25,659 bases of DNA from DATAVB01 sp040414495 (GTDB lineage Bacteria > Actinomycetota > Actinomycetes > Mycobacteriales > QHCD01): assembly GCA_040414495.1 (NCBI GenBank), contig JBEDUI010000119.1, forward strand, positions 1-25,659, in the 5' to 3' direction. The notes under the pieces are model-generated. The model had not been told where the DNA came from. It was given only the letters and a program-made list of their open reading frames with translations, and did no database searches. Shown here piece by piece: positions 1 through 7,203 of the stretch. The position numbers were made by a program, and so were the translations under genes. The first letter of the stretch is position 1. Each line of letters begins with the position of its first letter.

Positions 1-25
1 CGAGTCCACTAACACTGTGTGATCG

Positions 26-39
26 GCTAGCCGGCTAGC
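26..39. promoter_or_regulatory. 14-bp perfect palindrome upstream of the first gene
   Basis: The sequence GCTAGCCGGCTAGC reads the same on both strands. It lies about 135 bp before the first start codon. It could be an operator for the following gene or the stem of a structure ending a gene left of the window. No T-run follows, so an intrinsic terminator is not well supported. Confidence 0.35.
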
Positions 40-175
40 TTAGAGACCGAATCGCATCGGAGACCGCAATATCGCTGATATCCGACAGAACTCCGATTGG
101 ACCGGGTGGGTAGCGATCCGACGTAGCCTCGGCGCAGAGCCAGAGTTCGATCTGGATTCGAAACGGGGGCGCGTT

Positions 176-1399
176 ATGGTCCGATTCGGTGCACGCCATC
201 ACAGGGTGAGCAAACAGGGCTTCTACCGGGACAGTGGGCTGGATTTCCAGACGCGGCTGGTACTCGGCGATGCCGCGCACGGCGCCAGCGACGTGGGCGA
301 AGTGCTCGCCACGATCGACCGGGTGGGTGGGCAGCGCGGCTGGCCCCGCGAATGGTCTGCGACGGCGCGGCGGGTACAGGGCGAGGCGCAGGCCGCACGC
401 GATGCGGGGCACATGGTCAGCGCGTCGGCCGGATTCTTGCGGGCGGCGACCTATTGGGCCTGCGCGGTCGATGGACTGGCCGGGACGTCGAAGGCGGCCG
501 ATCTGCTGGCCGCGTTTCGGGTGCACCGGCAGTGCTGGGACGCGGTGGTCGACTGTTCGGAAGGTGCGTACGTCCGGGTCGACGTGCCATACGAGGGGAC
601 GACGCTGCCGGGCTACCTGCTGCGGCCGGACAATTCGGGGGCGACCCGCCCGACGTTGGTGATGACCAATGGCAGCGACGGCGCGGTCACCGGGCTGTGG
701 ACGGCGGCCGCGGCGGCCGCGTTGGCCCGCGGCTGGAACGCGTTCGCGTACGACGGTCCCGGTCAACAGTCGATGCTTTTCGAACACGACATGCCGTTCC
801 GGCCGGACTGGGAAGCGGTGTTGACCCCGGTGTTGGACGCGCTGGCCGCCCGGCCCGACGTGGCCGCCGATCGGATGGCCGGGTACGGCATCAGCCAGGG
901 CGGGTACTGGCTGCCGCGAGCACTGGCCTATGAGCACCGGTTGGTCGGCGCGGTGATCGACCCGGGCGTGGTCGACGTGTCGACGAGCTGGACCAGCCAG
1001 CTGACCAGCGGAATGCTGCGCCTGTTGGATTCCGGCGATCGGCCCGGGTTCAACCGCAATATGCAGCGCGCGATGCGGCTGCCCTCGATCCGGCGAAAGT
1101 TGACCTTCCGCGCCCGACCGTTCCGGCAGAACGACTGGTTCGACCTCTACAAAACAGTGCAAAGCTACCGACTCGATGAGGCGACCGCCGCGCTGATCAC
1201 CACGCCTTTGTTGATTGCCGACCCGGAGCAGGAGCAGTTTTGGCCGGGTCAGTCGCGTCAGCTGGCCGATAAGGTTTCCGGGCCGGCGCAGATCGTGCGA
1301 TTCACCGCAAAACAGGGCGCCAACTTTCACTGCCAACCGCTGGCCCGCCGCCAGATCGAGCCACAACTGTTTGATTGGCTGACACCGCTGATGAAATAG
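176..1399 (+). CDS. alpha/beta hydrolase (acyl-peptidase / pseudooxynicotine-hydrolase-like)
   Basis: This 407-aa protein has no signal peptide, so it should be cytoplasmic. It is a serine hydrolase of the alpha/beta fold with a helical N-terminal region of about 130 residues, as in the FrsA/2,6-dihydropseudooxynicotine hydrolase group. The nucleophile elbow GISQGG places Ser240. Asp349 (IADPEQ) and His385 (NFHCQ) follow in the right order and complete a plausible triad. The family cleaves C-C, ester or amide bonds and the substrate cannot be read from sequence. The ATG at 176 follows a GGGGGC stretch about 9 bp upstream, a usable ribosome site. The gene stands alone, convergent with the secreted glycoside hydrolase at 1780-3132 and separated from it by the GTAC repeat array. 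A long antisense open frame over it is a GC-rich shadow. Fold call is firm, function is not. Confidence 0.85.
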   Translation: MVRFGARHHRVSKQGFYRDSGLDFQTRLVLGDAAHGASDVGEVLATIDRVGGQRGWPREWSATARRVQGEAQAARDAGHMVSASAGFLRAATYWACAVDGLAGTSKAADLLAAFRVHRQCWDAVVDCSEGAYVRVDVPYEGTTLPGYLLRPDNSGATRPTLVMTNGSDGAVTGLWTAAAAAALARGWNAFAYDGPGQQSMLFEHDMPFRPDWEAVLTPVLDALAARPDVAADRMAGYGISQGGYWLPRALAYEHRLVGAVIDPGVVDVSTSWTSQLTSGMLRLLDSGDRPGFNRNMQRAMRLPSIRRKLTFRARPFRQNDWFDLYKTVQSYRLDEATAALITTPLLIADPEQEQFWPGQSRQLADKVSGPAQIVRFTAKQGANFHCQPLARRQIEPQLFDWLTPLMK

Positions 1400-1712
1400 C
1401 GGTGTACGGCTGTCCGAGACGGTGTACGACATCGCGCTACACCGTACGTCGGCGTACGAACCGGACTGAACGGTGTACGGACCGGACTGAACCGCGTACG
1501 GATCAGCGGGACGGTGTACGGACCGGACTGAACCGCGTACGGACCAGCGGGACGGCGTACGGACCGGACTGAACCGCGTGCGGACCAGCGGGACGGCGTA
1601 CAGCCCACAGCTACGGCGTACGGTGATTCGCTACGGTGTACGTCAATGCGCTACGGTGTAGCGCTCCCATGCTACAGCGTACGAAACGGGAGACAGCGTA
1701 CGACGGCGTACG
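1400..1712. repeat. helically phased GTAC array, ~20.5-bp period
   Basis: The non-coding gap between two convergent genes is filled with the core GGYGTACGG. GTAC or a one-base variant begins at 1404, 1424, 1444, 1454, 1475, 1496, 1516, 1537, 1557, 1578 (GTGC), 1598, 1618, 1638, 1658 (GTAG), 1679, 1698 and 1708. Spacing is 19-21 bp throughout, except for one 10-bp step near each end. Between 1471 and 1593 the array is three near-identical 41-bp copies, each a 21-bp plus a 20-bp half unit. Downstream the units are 20 bp with diverged spacers. The spacing equals about two DNA helical turns. No frame is conserved because 41 and 20 are not multiples of three. Function unknown. Confidence 0.9.
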
Positions 1713-1779
1713 GCCGAACTGGGCGCGGCAAATCGGCCGCCGCAACAGGCATAACGGTTGCCGCCGGCCCACGGACTTC

Positions 1780-3132
1780 TCAGGCCAGTTTGAGAATTCG
1801 GCAGTCGTACCCGCTCATCGTCAACGTGATCGACCGCGTCTCGGCGAAGCTCTGTGTCGGCGAGGTCCCGACCAGCGGGTTGTAGATTCGCGCGGCCCGG
1901 CCCCGGTCCAACGTGACCGTGACCGTGTTCGAGCCGTCGGCCTGCTCGTTCCACATAGCCAGATAGAGGTCGCCGTTGGTCTTCTGCAGCAGGCGATCGT
2001 GCACGTTCTGCGGTTGGTCGGCAATCGCGTAGCTCAGCGGCGCCGGCGGTTTTGGCCGCCCGGTGCCTTTGTCGGCGAGAATCGTGGTCAGGTTGTGCAG
2101 GTACTGGCCGGACGGTTTGGGCGCGTAATTCGTGTCGACGAGACCCCAATATCCTTGCACCGGGTCATCGCGCAGCATGTAGATGAACGTATTGCGCCAG
2201 CCCCGGGCGAAGTTGGCCAGATATAGGGCCAGAATCAGGCCGCCTTGTTGCTCATCGGTGATGGCGCCGCCGCCTTCGGTCGCCCACCCGGTTTCGGTCA
2301 TGACCCGGGGCAGCGTCGCCAGCTGGGACACCGGGTAACCGGCAAAACCGCCGTACCAGGTCGTTCCGAATTCGACGTACAGGCCGTCCCAGGCGCCGTT
2401 CAGGGTCGGATCGGCGACGTTCCAGGCCAGATTGTCGACCCAGCCGGGGGAGCGGTCGGGGTAGGTGTGGGTATTGGCGAAATCGGCGTAGTGGGTGCCG
2501 TCGGGCATGAGGGTCCCAGCACCGCGGGGAATCGTGAGGAACTGCAGGCCGACGTTATTCGGCTCGCTGCCACCGGCCTCGCTGGAGGCGAATACGGGAT
2601 AATCCCGCAGCCGGGGATTGCTTTTGACCGACGAATACAGATCGCGGCAGTAACCCGCCACCGGCAGGAAATCGGTTGTCCGGTCGGAAGTCTTGCCCTC
2701 ATACGTGACCGGCTGGTTGTTCGGCTCATTCGGACCCTCGACGGCCATGAGCGCGCCGACCGCGGCCAATTGATCGGCCATGTCGATCGTGTCTGCGACA
2801 GAGTCGGATTGGCCGATGAGATTGACCCGGGCCCCGCAGGCGCGGTGCAGGTCGATCCAGTTCGGCACGGCGCTCGCGTGCGCGTCGTCGCGAATGCTGT
2901 ACACACCCAGGTACGGAAGTACGGTGGCCACCCCGCTGGCGTCGTCGACGCCCTGACCGATGTGCGTACAGACCCCGAGCGAGTTCAGGAAATCCGTAAC
3001 CTTGGCCGCAGGCGCGGGCTTTTGCGCCGACGTCGCACGGGCGGTGCCGGCACTTGCCGCGCTGGCCGCGGCTCCGGCCGCCACGACGCCGGCGCCGCGC
3101 AGGACCGATCGACGCGAAATCCTGTTGTTCAT
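1780..3132 (-). CDS. secreted Tat-dependent glycoside hydrolase, clan GH-A type
   Basis: This 450-aa protein begins with a twin-arginine signal (SRRSVLRGAG, residues 5-14), a hydrophobic alanine-rich stretch to about residue 34, and an Ala-x-Ala-like cleavage region. The mature part is a TIM-barrel glycosidase. Glu136 in GPNEPNN is the likely acid/base and Glu280 in MTETGW the likely nucleophile, the Asn-Glu / Glu arrangement of clan GH-A families (GH5, GH39 and relatives). A short C-terminal beta-rich domain spans about residues 370-450. It would act outside the cell on a beta-linked polysaccharide or glycoside, and the exact family is uncertain. The ATG at 3132 is preceded by GGAGGGAC about 9 bp upstream, a strong ribosome site. 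It lies downstream of the GAF-ANTAR pair on the same strand, but a 460-bp repeat-filled gap separates them, so it probably has its own promoter. Confidence 0.82.
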   Translation of the reverse strand: MNNRISRRSVLRGAGVVAAGAAASAASAGTARATSAQKPAPAAKVTDFLNSLGVCTHIGQGVDDASGVATVLPYLGVYSIRDDAHASAVPNWIDLHRACGARVNLIGQSDSVADTIDMADQLAAVGALMAVEGPNEPNNQPVTYEGKTSDRTTDFLPVAGYCRDLYSSVKSNPRLRDYPVFASSEAGGSEPNNVGLQFLTIPRGAGTLMPDGTHYADFANTHTYPDRSPGWVDNLAWNVADPTLNGAWDGLYVEFGTTWYGGFAGYPVSQLATLPRVMTETGWATEGGGAITDEQQGGLILALYLANFARGWRNTFIYMLRDDPVQGYWGLVDTNYAPKPSGQYLHNLTTILADKGTGRPKPPAPLSYAIADQPQNVHDRLLQKTNGDLYLAMWNEQADGSNTVTVTLDRGRAARIYNPLVGTSPTQSFAETRSITLTMSGYDCRILKLA

Positions 3133-3319
3133 CGACAGATTGTCCCTCCGGATCGCGAAGCGGGCTCGTGGTGAGTCTGCGCCGAAGTAGCGGAATATCC
3201 AGGCTATTCGACCGCAATCGGCCAGCGCCTGGGTCCAGAGGTACCGGAATTGGCGCGACGCGGTATCGAATGCGCACCGAGTCGGCGCTGTTCGGTTGGA
3301 TCGAATTCAACCTGGCACG

Positions 3320-3600
3320 CTTTTACGAATCGGGCGAGCCTCCGAATTGAGCGCGGACCGGTTGGGCTTGATCGAATCGCCGCCCTGGCGGTCGAGCGGG
3401 CTTCGAATTGGGTGCCCCGGGTCGATCGGGCGGGCTTCGAATTGGGTGCCTCGGGGTCGATCGGGCGGGCTTCGAATTGGGTGCCCCGGGTCGATCGGGC
3501 GGCCTCGACCTGGCGTACGGTCCGGCTTACTCGAATCGAGCCCACGAATTGGGCGGGCTTACGAATCGGGCGGTTTTACGGATTGCGCGGGTTTACGGCG
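3320..3600. repeat. degenerate 17-bp / 34-bp tandem array (CGAATTGGGCGGGCTT core)
   Basis: The gap upstream of the glycoside hydrolase holds a short-period repeat. Three 33-35-bp copies begin with CTTCGAATTGGGTGCC at 3401, 3435 and 3470, and a decayed fourth begins at 3503. Each copy contains two CGA cores spaced about 15 and 19 bp apart. On the right edge single 17-bp units repeat exactly, with cores at 3545, 3562, 3579 and 3596. On the left, cores at 3326, 3343 and 3359 show the same phase. The array abuts the stop codon of the 268-aa ANTAR gene at 3593. Unit lengths that are not multiples of three argue against coding. The rest of the gap (3133-3320) shows no clear feature apart from the ribosome site at 3142-3149. 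Confidence 0.85.
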
Positions 3601-4399
3601 TCGGCGGCACCGCGGTCGACTGGGTCCCGATATCGGTCGGGCGCAGTACACCACTGGTCAGAGCACGGGCCAGGTCGGCCAGGTTGATCCGGTGGCTGTT
3701 CGCGTACTCGGTGAATACGATCCGAGCCTGCTCGGGATCAAGGTCCAGCGCGCCGGCGAGGTAACCGATCGCATGCGCGACGTGGACGCGATCATTGAGG
3801 GTGGTCAGCGTGTATTCGCTAACGCGCCGAATGCGCCGGGCCGAGTGATCCTGGGAAAGCCCAAGGCTGGCTAGATCCGTCAACGCCTGACCGAGTTCCC
3901 GTTCCGCATCGGTCAGCCGGACATTCTTCGTGAAGAGAAGGTTAATCCCGCCGACGGTTTGTCCGTCCAGCCGCATCGGCAGCGCGACAATGGTGGCATA
4001 GCCGGCATCAGCGGCGGCGCGCGCGAACGCCGGCCAACGGTCCTCAGTGGACGCCACGTCGTCCACCTCGATGATTTTCCCGGTCCGGATGGACTCGCTG
4101 CACGGACCCTCATCGGAGAAGGCCTGCAGTAGCTCGATAAGGCGCGCCCGTTCATCGGAGGCAGCGGCCACCTGGATTCCACCGCGCGGGTCGAGCAACA
4201 GGACTCCGGTCGCCTGGGCGCGCAACAGGCCGCGACAGGCCTCGGTAACCAGCGTCAACACCGTCAACCCGTCGTGCTCGCCCACCAGACGCTCCGTTAT
4301 CCGCGCCAGCGGGCGGGCCACTTCCGGTGGGAGATTGGTCGACATACCGGAAGGTCTGCGGTTATTCATGCTGGCCTCTGTGGTTGCTCGCTTGCTCAT
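3593..4399 (-). CDS. GAF-ANTAR domain regulator (second of pair)
   Basis: This protein has up to 268 aa. A GAF sensor domain covers about residues 30-175, with the conserved EGPCSESI segment and the DRWPAFARAA segment. A C-terminal ANTAR domain covers about 195-250 (HAIGYLAGALDLD, then an EYANSHRINLADLA helix). ANTAR domains bind paired hairpins in nascent RNA and prevent transcription termination. The GAF part would sense a small ligand or redox state. It has no kinase or receiver domain. Its ATG at 4399 overlaps the stop of the preceding gene (ATGA at 4399-4396), so translation is coupled. Internal ATGs at 4369 (after GAGGCCAGC) and 4345 are possible alternative starts and would remove an uncharged, non-conserved N-terminus. 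Target RNA is not identifiable here. Confidence 0.85.
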   Translation of the reverse strand: MSKRATTEASMNNRRPSGMSTNLPPEVARPLARITERLVGEHDGLTVLTLVTEACRGLLRAQATGVLLLDPRGGIQVAAASDERARLIELLQAFSDEGPCSESIRTGKIIEVDDVASTEDRWPAFARAAADAGYATIVALPMRLDGQTVGGINLLFTKNVRLTDAERELGQALTDLASLGLSQDHSARRIRRVSEYTLTTLNDRVHVAHAIGYLAGALDLDPEQARIVFTEYANSHRINLADLARALTSGVLRPTDIGTQSTAVPPTP

Positions 4400-5109
4400 A
4401 TGGCAAACTCTTCGGGCGGAATTCGGCGGTGCAGCACATCATCAGCGACCTCCAACAGCGGCCGGTCGACGCTGTAGGCGTATGCGCGCAATCGAGCGAA
4501 AGCATTGTCGATGGTGACCTCGAGGAGTGCGGCAAGCATGCCAGTGGCCAAGTGCACATCATGATAGGACCCAGCCGGAGGGGACAGTCCCAGTGTCTCG
4601 GCGCGCTTATGGGCCGACGCCCGTTCCTGCAGGGACAACGTGGCTAATTCGGCCAGCACCGCCGCGTCGGCCAAGCCTTCGGGGTCCAGGCTGACCGACC
4701 GCTGACCGTAAAGGCTGAGGATGCCGAGCCGGATCGCACCCAACTGCAACGGGAAAGCAAATGCCGACGCGGTTCCGTATCGGATCGCGCCGTCGACGAA
4801 CGCCGGCCACCTGTCGGCCTCGCTTTCCAGATTGTCGGCCAGCACTGGCCCGCCGCGGGTGATCGCGTCCACACCGGGTCCCTCACCGACCGTGAACTGC
4901 AATTCCTCGAGCCGGGCGGCCCAGTCCGCGCTGGTGGCCACGGTGTCCTCGACCTGACCGTCGGCGCGCAAGGTCACTGCCGCCGCGTCGGCCGCGCCGA
5001 CAACTTCGACGCAGGCCAGACAAATGGCATGTACGACACTGTCATAGTTAACGTCAGCGCCTTGCCGCTGGATGACCCGCCAGAGCCGGGTCGATCGCTC
5101 ATCGTTCAC
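4396..5109 (-). CDS. GAF-ANTAR domain regulator (first of pair)
   Basis: This 237-aa protein has a GAF domain at about residues 20-150 and a C-terminal ANTAR domain at about 165-225. The GAF domain shows VGEGPGVDA and ESEADRWPAF, the same signature positions as its neighbour. The ANTAR domain shows HLATGMLAALLEVT and RLRAYAYSVDRPLLEVADDV. The domain order, size and adjacency suggest the pair arose by duplication, although sequence identity is only moderate. It is predicted to be a soluble RNA-binding antiterminator controlled by a ligand. The start at 5109 has only a weak GGTGA upstream. It is the first gene of a two-gene operon with a four-base overlap to the second. Confidence 0.85.
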   Translation of the reverse strand: MNDERSTRLWRVIQRQGADVNYDSVVHAICLACVEVVGAADAAAVTLRADGQVEDTVATSADWAARLEELQFTVGEGPGVDAITRGGPVLADNLESEADRWPAFVDGAIRYGTASAFAFPLQLGAIRLGILSLYGQRSVSLDPEGLADAAVLAELATLSLQERASAHKRAETLGLSPPAGSYHDVHLATGMLAALLEVTIDNAFARLRAYAYSVDRPLLEVADDVLHRRIPPEEFAI

Positions 5110-5600
5110 CGGCTATGCCACCTCTCGGCCGCTGACCCGATTCGGCCACAGCCCGGGTGCCACTGCCTGATTCAACCAGCCGGTAGGCGAGGCAGCGTGA
5201 CATGGCCGAGGGTCCGGGGCCGGTAGTCGGGTGGATGGTCGGGCCTGGGGTTGGGTTGATCGCGCCGGATAGCCGAGTCGGCGGCTGCGCGCCGCGATGC
5301 GCTCCTCTCGGCTCGGTTGTGATGATCCACGCACGGCGCGAAGGCAAGGACGAAGCGCCCGAACGCTGCCTGGCCTGTGCCTGTCTGTCGGCGTTTAGTA
5401 AAGAAAGCGCCATATCGCCAGCGTATCGGTCCTTGTCCAGACACGATGCGGGCTCCCTTCCCTATGCTCCGCCCAGCCGGCGTTTATGGTCGCTACCTAC
5501 CCTCTACCCCGACTCGGGCGATCTGACCCGTACGCAGCGTCGTAACCGAACTGCGACGATCATGACTGCGGTACGTATTGGCGGAAATGAGGGAGCCTTC
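5110..5600. other. intergenic region, no gene recognised
   Basis: These 490 bp separate the divergent GAF-ANTAR operon and the enolase-superfamily pseudogene. Open frames run through it on both strands, but their translations show no recognisable domain and they look like GC-rich shadows. It should hold the promoter of the ANTAR operon, but I could not pick a convincing one. A ribosome site GAGGGAG lies at about 5588-5594, before the pseudogene. Confidence 0.5.
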
Positions 5601-5960
5601 ATGGAGATCACCGAGATTACGGTGTTTCAGTCCGCGCAAGAGGTGTAGGTCAAGATCGAGACCGACGCCGGCATCGTCGGTTACGGCGAGGCCAGCACTT
5701 TCGCGCCGAAGGCTGTCGTCGGCATGCTCGAGAAGTTGCGCCCGTACCTGATCGGTGAGGATCCGCGGCGGATCGAGCATTTATGGCAGGAGAGTTTCCG
5801 CCGGCTTTTCGTACGGGGTGGTCCGGTGACCGCCTCGGCGGTCGCGAGAATCGATATAACTCTAACGGCGCGCGCACCCGGTTCTGCGTGCTATCGGCGG
5901 GTCGGTCCGGGACTGGTAAGTGGGCTCACGGCGCTACGCGAACGGGCTGCGGGTGCGGCA
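5601..5960 (+). pseudogene. decayed mandelate racemase / muconate lactonising enzyme-family dehydratase (N-terminal remnant)
   Basis: A good ribosome site (GAGGGAG) and ATG at 5601 start a frame typical of sugar-acid dehydratases of the enolase superfamily. The sixteenth codon is TAG (5646-5648), where relatives usually carry a hydrophobic residue such as Leu, so one TTG-to-TAG change explains it. Beyond the stop the same frame continues with VKIETDAGIVGYGEAS, then LIGEDPRRIEHLW and GGPVTASAVARIDIT, the classic N-terminal capping domain. After about 5865 the frame shifts. A different frame reads PVLRAIGGSVRDW, then a TAA, then RYANG, matching the family pattern LLGGxVRDxxRxYANG. The catalytic barrel is absent. 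The relic runs into the 3' end of the opposite-strand gene. It was presumably a galactonate-, rhamnonate- or arabinonate-type dehydratase. Confidence 0.8.
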
Positions 5961-7116
5961 GCAGAATTCCGGTGTCCGGGATTTCGGCCGCGGGTCGGTA
6001 GCTGACCGTGAGTTCCGGAGTGCTACGGCGGTTGCCGGCATCATGTCGGGAGCGCATCAACGCGTCGAGAATTCCGGTGGTCAACAGCGTGCGTTGCACC
6101 GGATACGGCGCCACGCCGCCCAGCACCATCGATTCGATTTGCCGTACCAGCAGGGTGAAATGCTCACTGGGTGCGCCCGGCACGGCGCCGGGAAGGAACA
6201 TTTGGCAGGCCATTTCGTGCTCAGGACCCCGGCAGGCGGCGGCCCAATTTCCGACGACGTCGCCGAACATCACCACCGCCGCACGTAGACCATCGGCGTA
6301 ATCGATCAGGAAAACAGCCGTGGTACTGCGCTTCGCCCGGGCCTGTGCATCCGAATCCAGGTCCAGCGCATCGAGCGCCCGCCGTAACAGGGTCACCTCA
6401 ACCGTGCCGTCGGCGAGCGCGTCCATGGCCGGCTCACCGGTGAGGCAATGCACCGCCGACACGCCGGTTTCGCCGCCCCGACGGCGTTCGGCGTGCGCCT
6501 GCAGGCCCTCCAGCGTATGGAATCCGTAGCTTTCGATGCCGCCGTAACCGACCGCCACCGCGTCGGACATCGCGGCGCCCAGCGGCCACTGGCTCGCGGT
6601 CGGAATACGCCAGGTCAGCGGGATCGTCGAGCCGGCCAGCAGGGGAATGCCGAGTCGGTCGGCGGTATCGACCATTGCTTTGGCATCGCGAAATCCCCAC
6701 GAGAGGTGCTTATCCACGAAGACTGGTACGGTTTTTCCGGCGGCGATCATGGTCGCCACCGCCGTGTCGAACAACCGGCGGCGCGGATAGAGCTTCTGGC
6801 CGTATTCGTTGTCCTCGAATTCGCCGTGCTCGCCGACAATGACGACCCCGTCGACCTGCACGCCGCCGCGGCCGCAGCCGATTGCCTCGGCAATAGTGGG
6901 GAACCGCGGAACGCCGCTCCGGGCGGCGATCTGGGCACCGATGTCGGGCAGTCCGGCATTGTCGTCCTGCTCCAGATACATCGAGGCCACCTCGACCCGG
7001 GCCGGGGTGGGCTCGCCGTGCCATTGGTATCCCTCGATGAGCCGGGTACCGATCACGTCGGCGTGGGAGCCGAAGAAATAGGTCGTCGCGATGAGCGCAA
7101 TTTTGGGCCTGGACAT
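5926..7116 (-). CDS. uncharacterised protein, divergent Gfo/Idh/MocA-like Rossmann fold
   Basis: This 396-aa protein has no signal peptide. I do not know a characterised family member. The N-terminal half follows the layout of Gfo/Idh/MocA oxidoreductases. VPRFPTIAEAI and VDGVVIVGEHGEF (residues 69-100) sit where those enzymes have the 'eelL...vDaVviatp...H' strand. VPVFVDKHLSW (130-140) sits at the EKP motif, followed by DAKAMVDTADRLGIPLLAGS, which resembles the helix-strand after EKP. However, the usual GxGxxG at the start is replaced by LIATTYFFGSH, so a standard NAD(P) site is doubtful. Similar-looking proteins occur, from memory, in Planctomycetes genomes, also without function. The ATG at 7116 (MSRPKIALIA) is chosen because upstream codons look non-coding. 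Its last bases overlap the enolase-superfamily relic. Confidence 0.72.
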   Translation of the reverse strand: MSRPKIALIATTYFFGSHADVIGTRLIEGYQWHGEPTPARVEVASMYLEQDDNAGLPDIGAQIAARSGVPRFPTIAEAIGCGRGGVQVDGVVIVGEHGEFEDNEYGQKLYPRRRLFDTAVATMIAAGKTVPVFVDKHLSWGFRDAKAMVDTADRLGIPLLAGSTIPLTWRIPTASQWPLGAAMSDAVAVGYGGIESYGFHTLEGLQAHAERRRGGETGVSAVHCLTGEPAMDALADGTVEVTLLRRALDALDLDSDAQARAKRSTTAVFLIDYADGLRAAVVMFGDVVGNWAAACRGPEHEMACQMFLPGAVPGAPSEHFTLLVRQIESMVLGGVAPYPVQRTLLTTGILDALMRSRHDAGNRRSTPELTVSYRPAAEIPDTGILLPHPQPVRVAP

Positions 7117-7191
7117 AAACGTATCTTTTCGCAGGGCGTGCGGTATGTCACCGGCCGTTCTCGGACATCTGCTGTCGCGGCGGAGTCGGAG

Positions 7192-7203
7192 TACGGTACC
7201 GGA
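7192..7203 (+). promoter_or_regulatory. -10 element for a leaderless transcript (nitronate monooxygenase-like gene)
   Basis: TACGGT at 7192-7197 fits the TANNNT extended-actinobacterial -10 pattern. It ends six bases before the ATG at 7204, so the transcript would start on the A of the start codon. No Shine-Dalgarno sequence is placed correctly for this gene, which supports a leaderless message. Confidence 0.5.

Noticed and set aside
35..1432. 465-codon minus-strand open frame over the first hydrolase gene
   Set aside because: It is antisense to a clear alpha/beta hydrolase, its translation is Arg/Pro/Gln-rich without domains, and it runs into the repeat array. Typical shadow frame of GC-rich DNA.
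1400..1712. CRISPR array
   Set aside because: Units are only 20-21 bp with degenerate spacers of about 10-12 bp. There is no repeat of 24-48 bp alternating with unique spacers and no cas gene nearby.
6448..7203. Plus-strand extension of the nitronate monooxygenase-like gene
   Set aside because: It is antisense to the 396-aa gene and non-conserved in character. The FMN-barrel signature begins right after the ATG at 7204.
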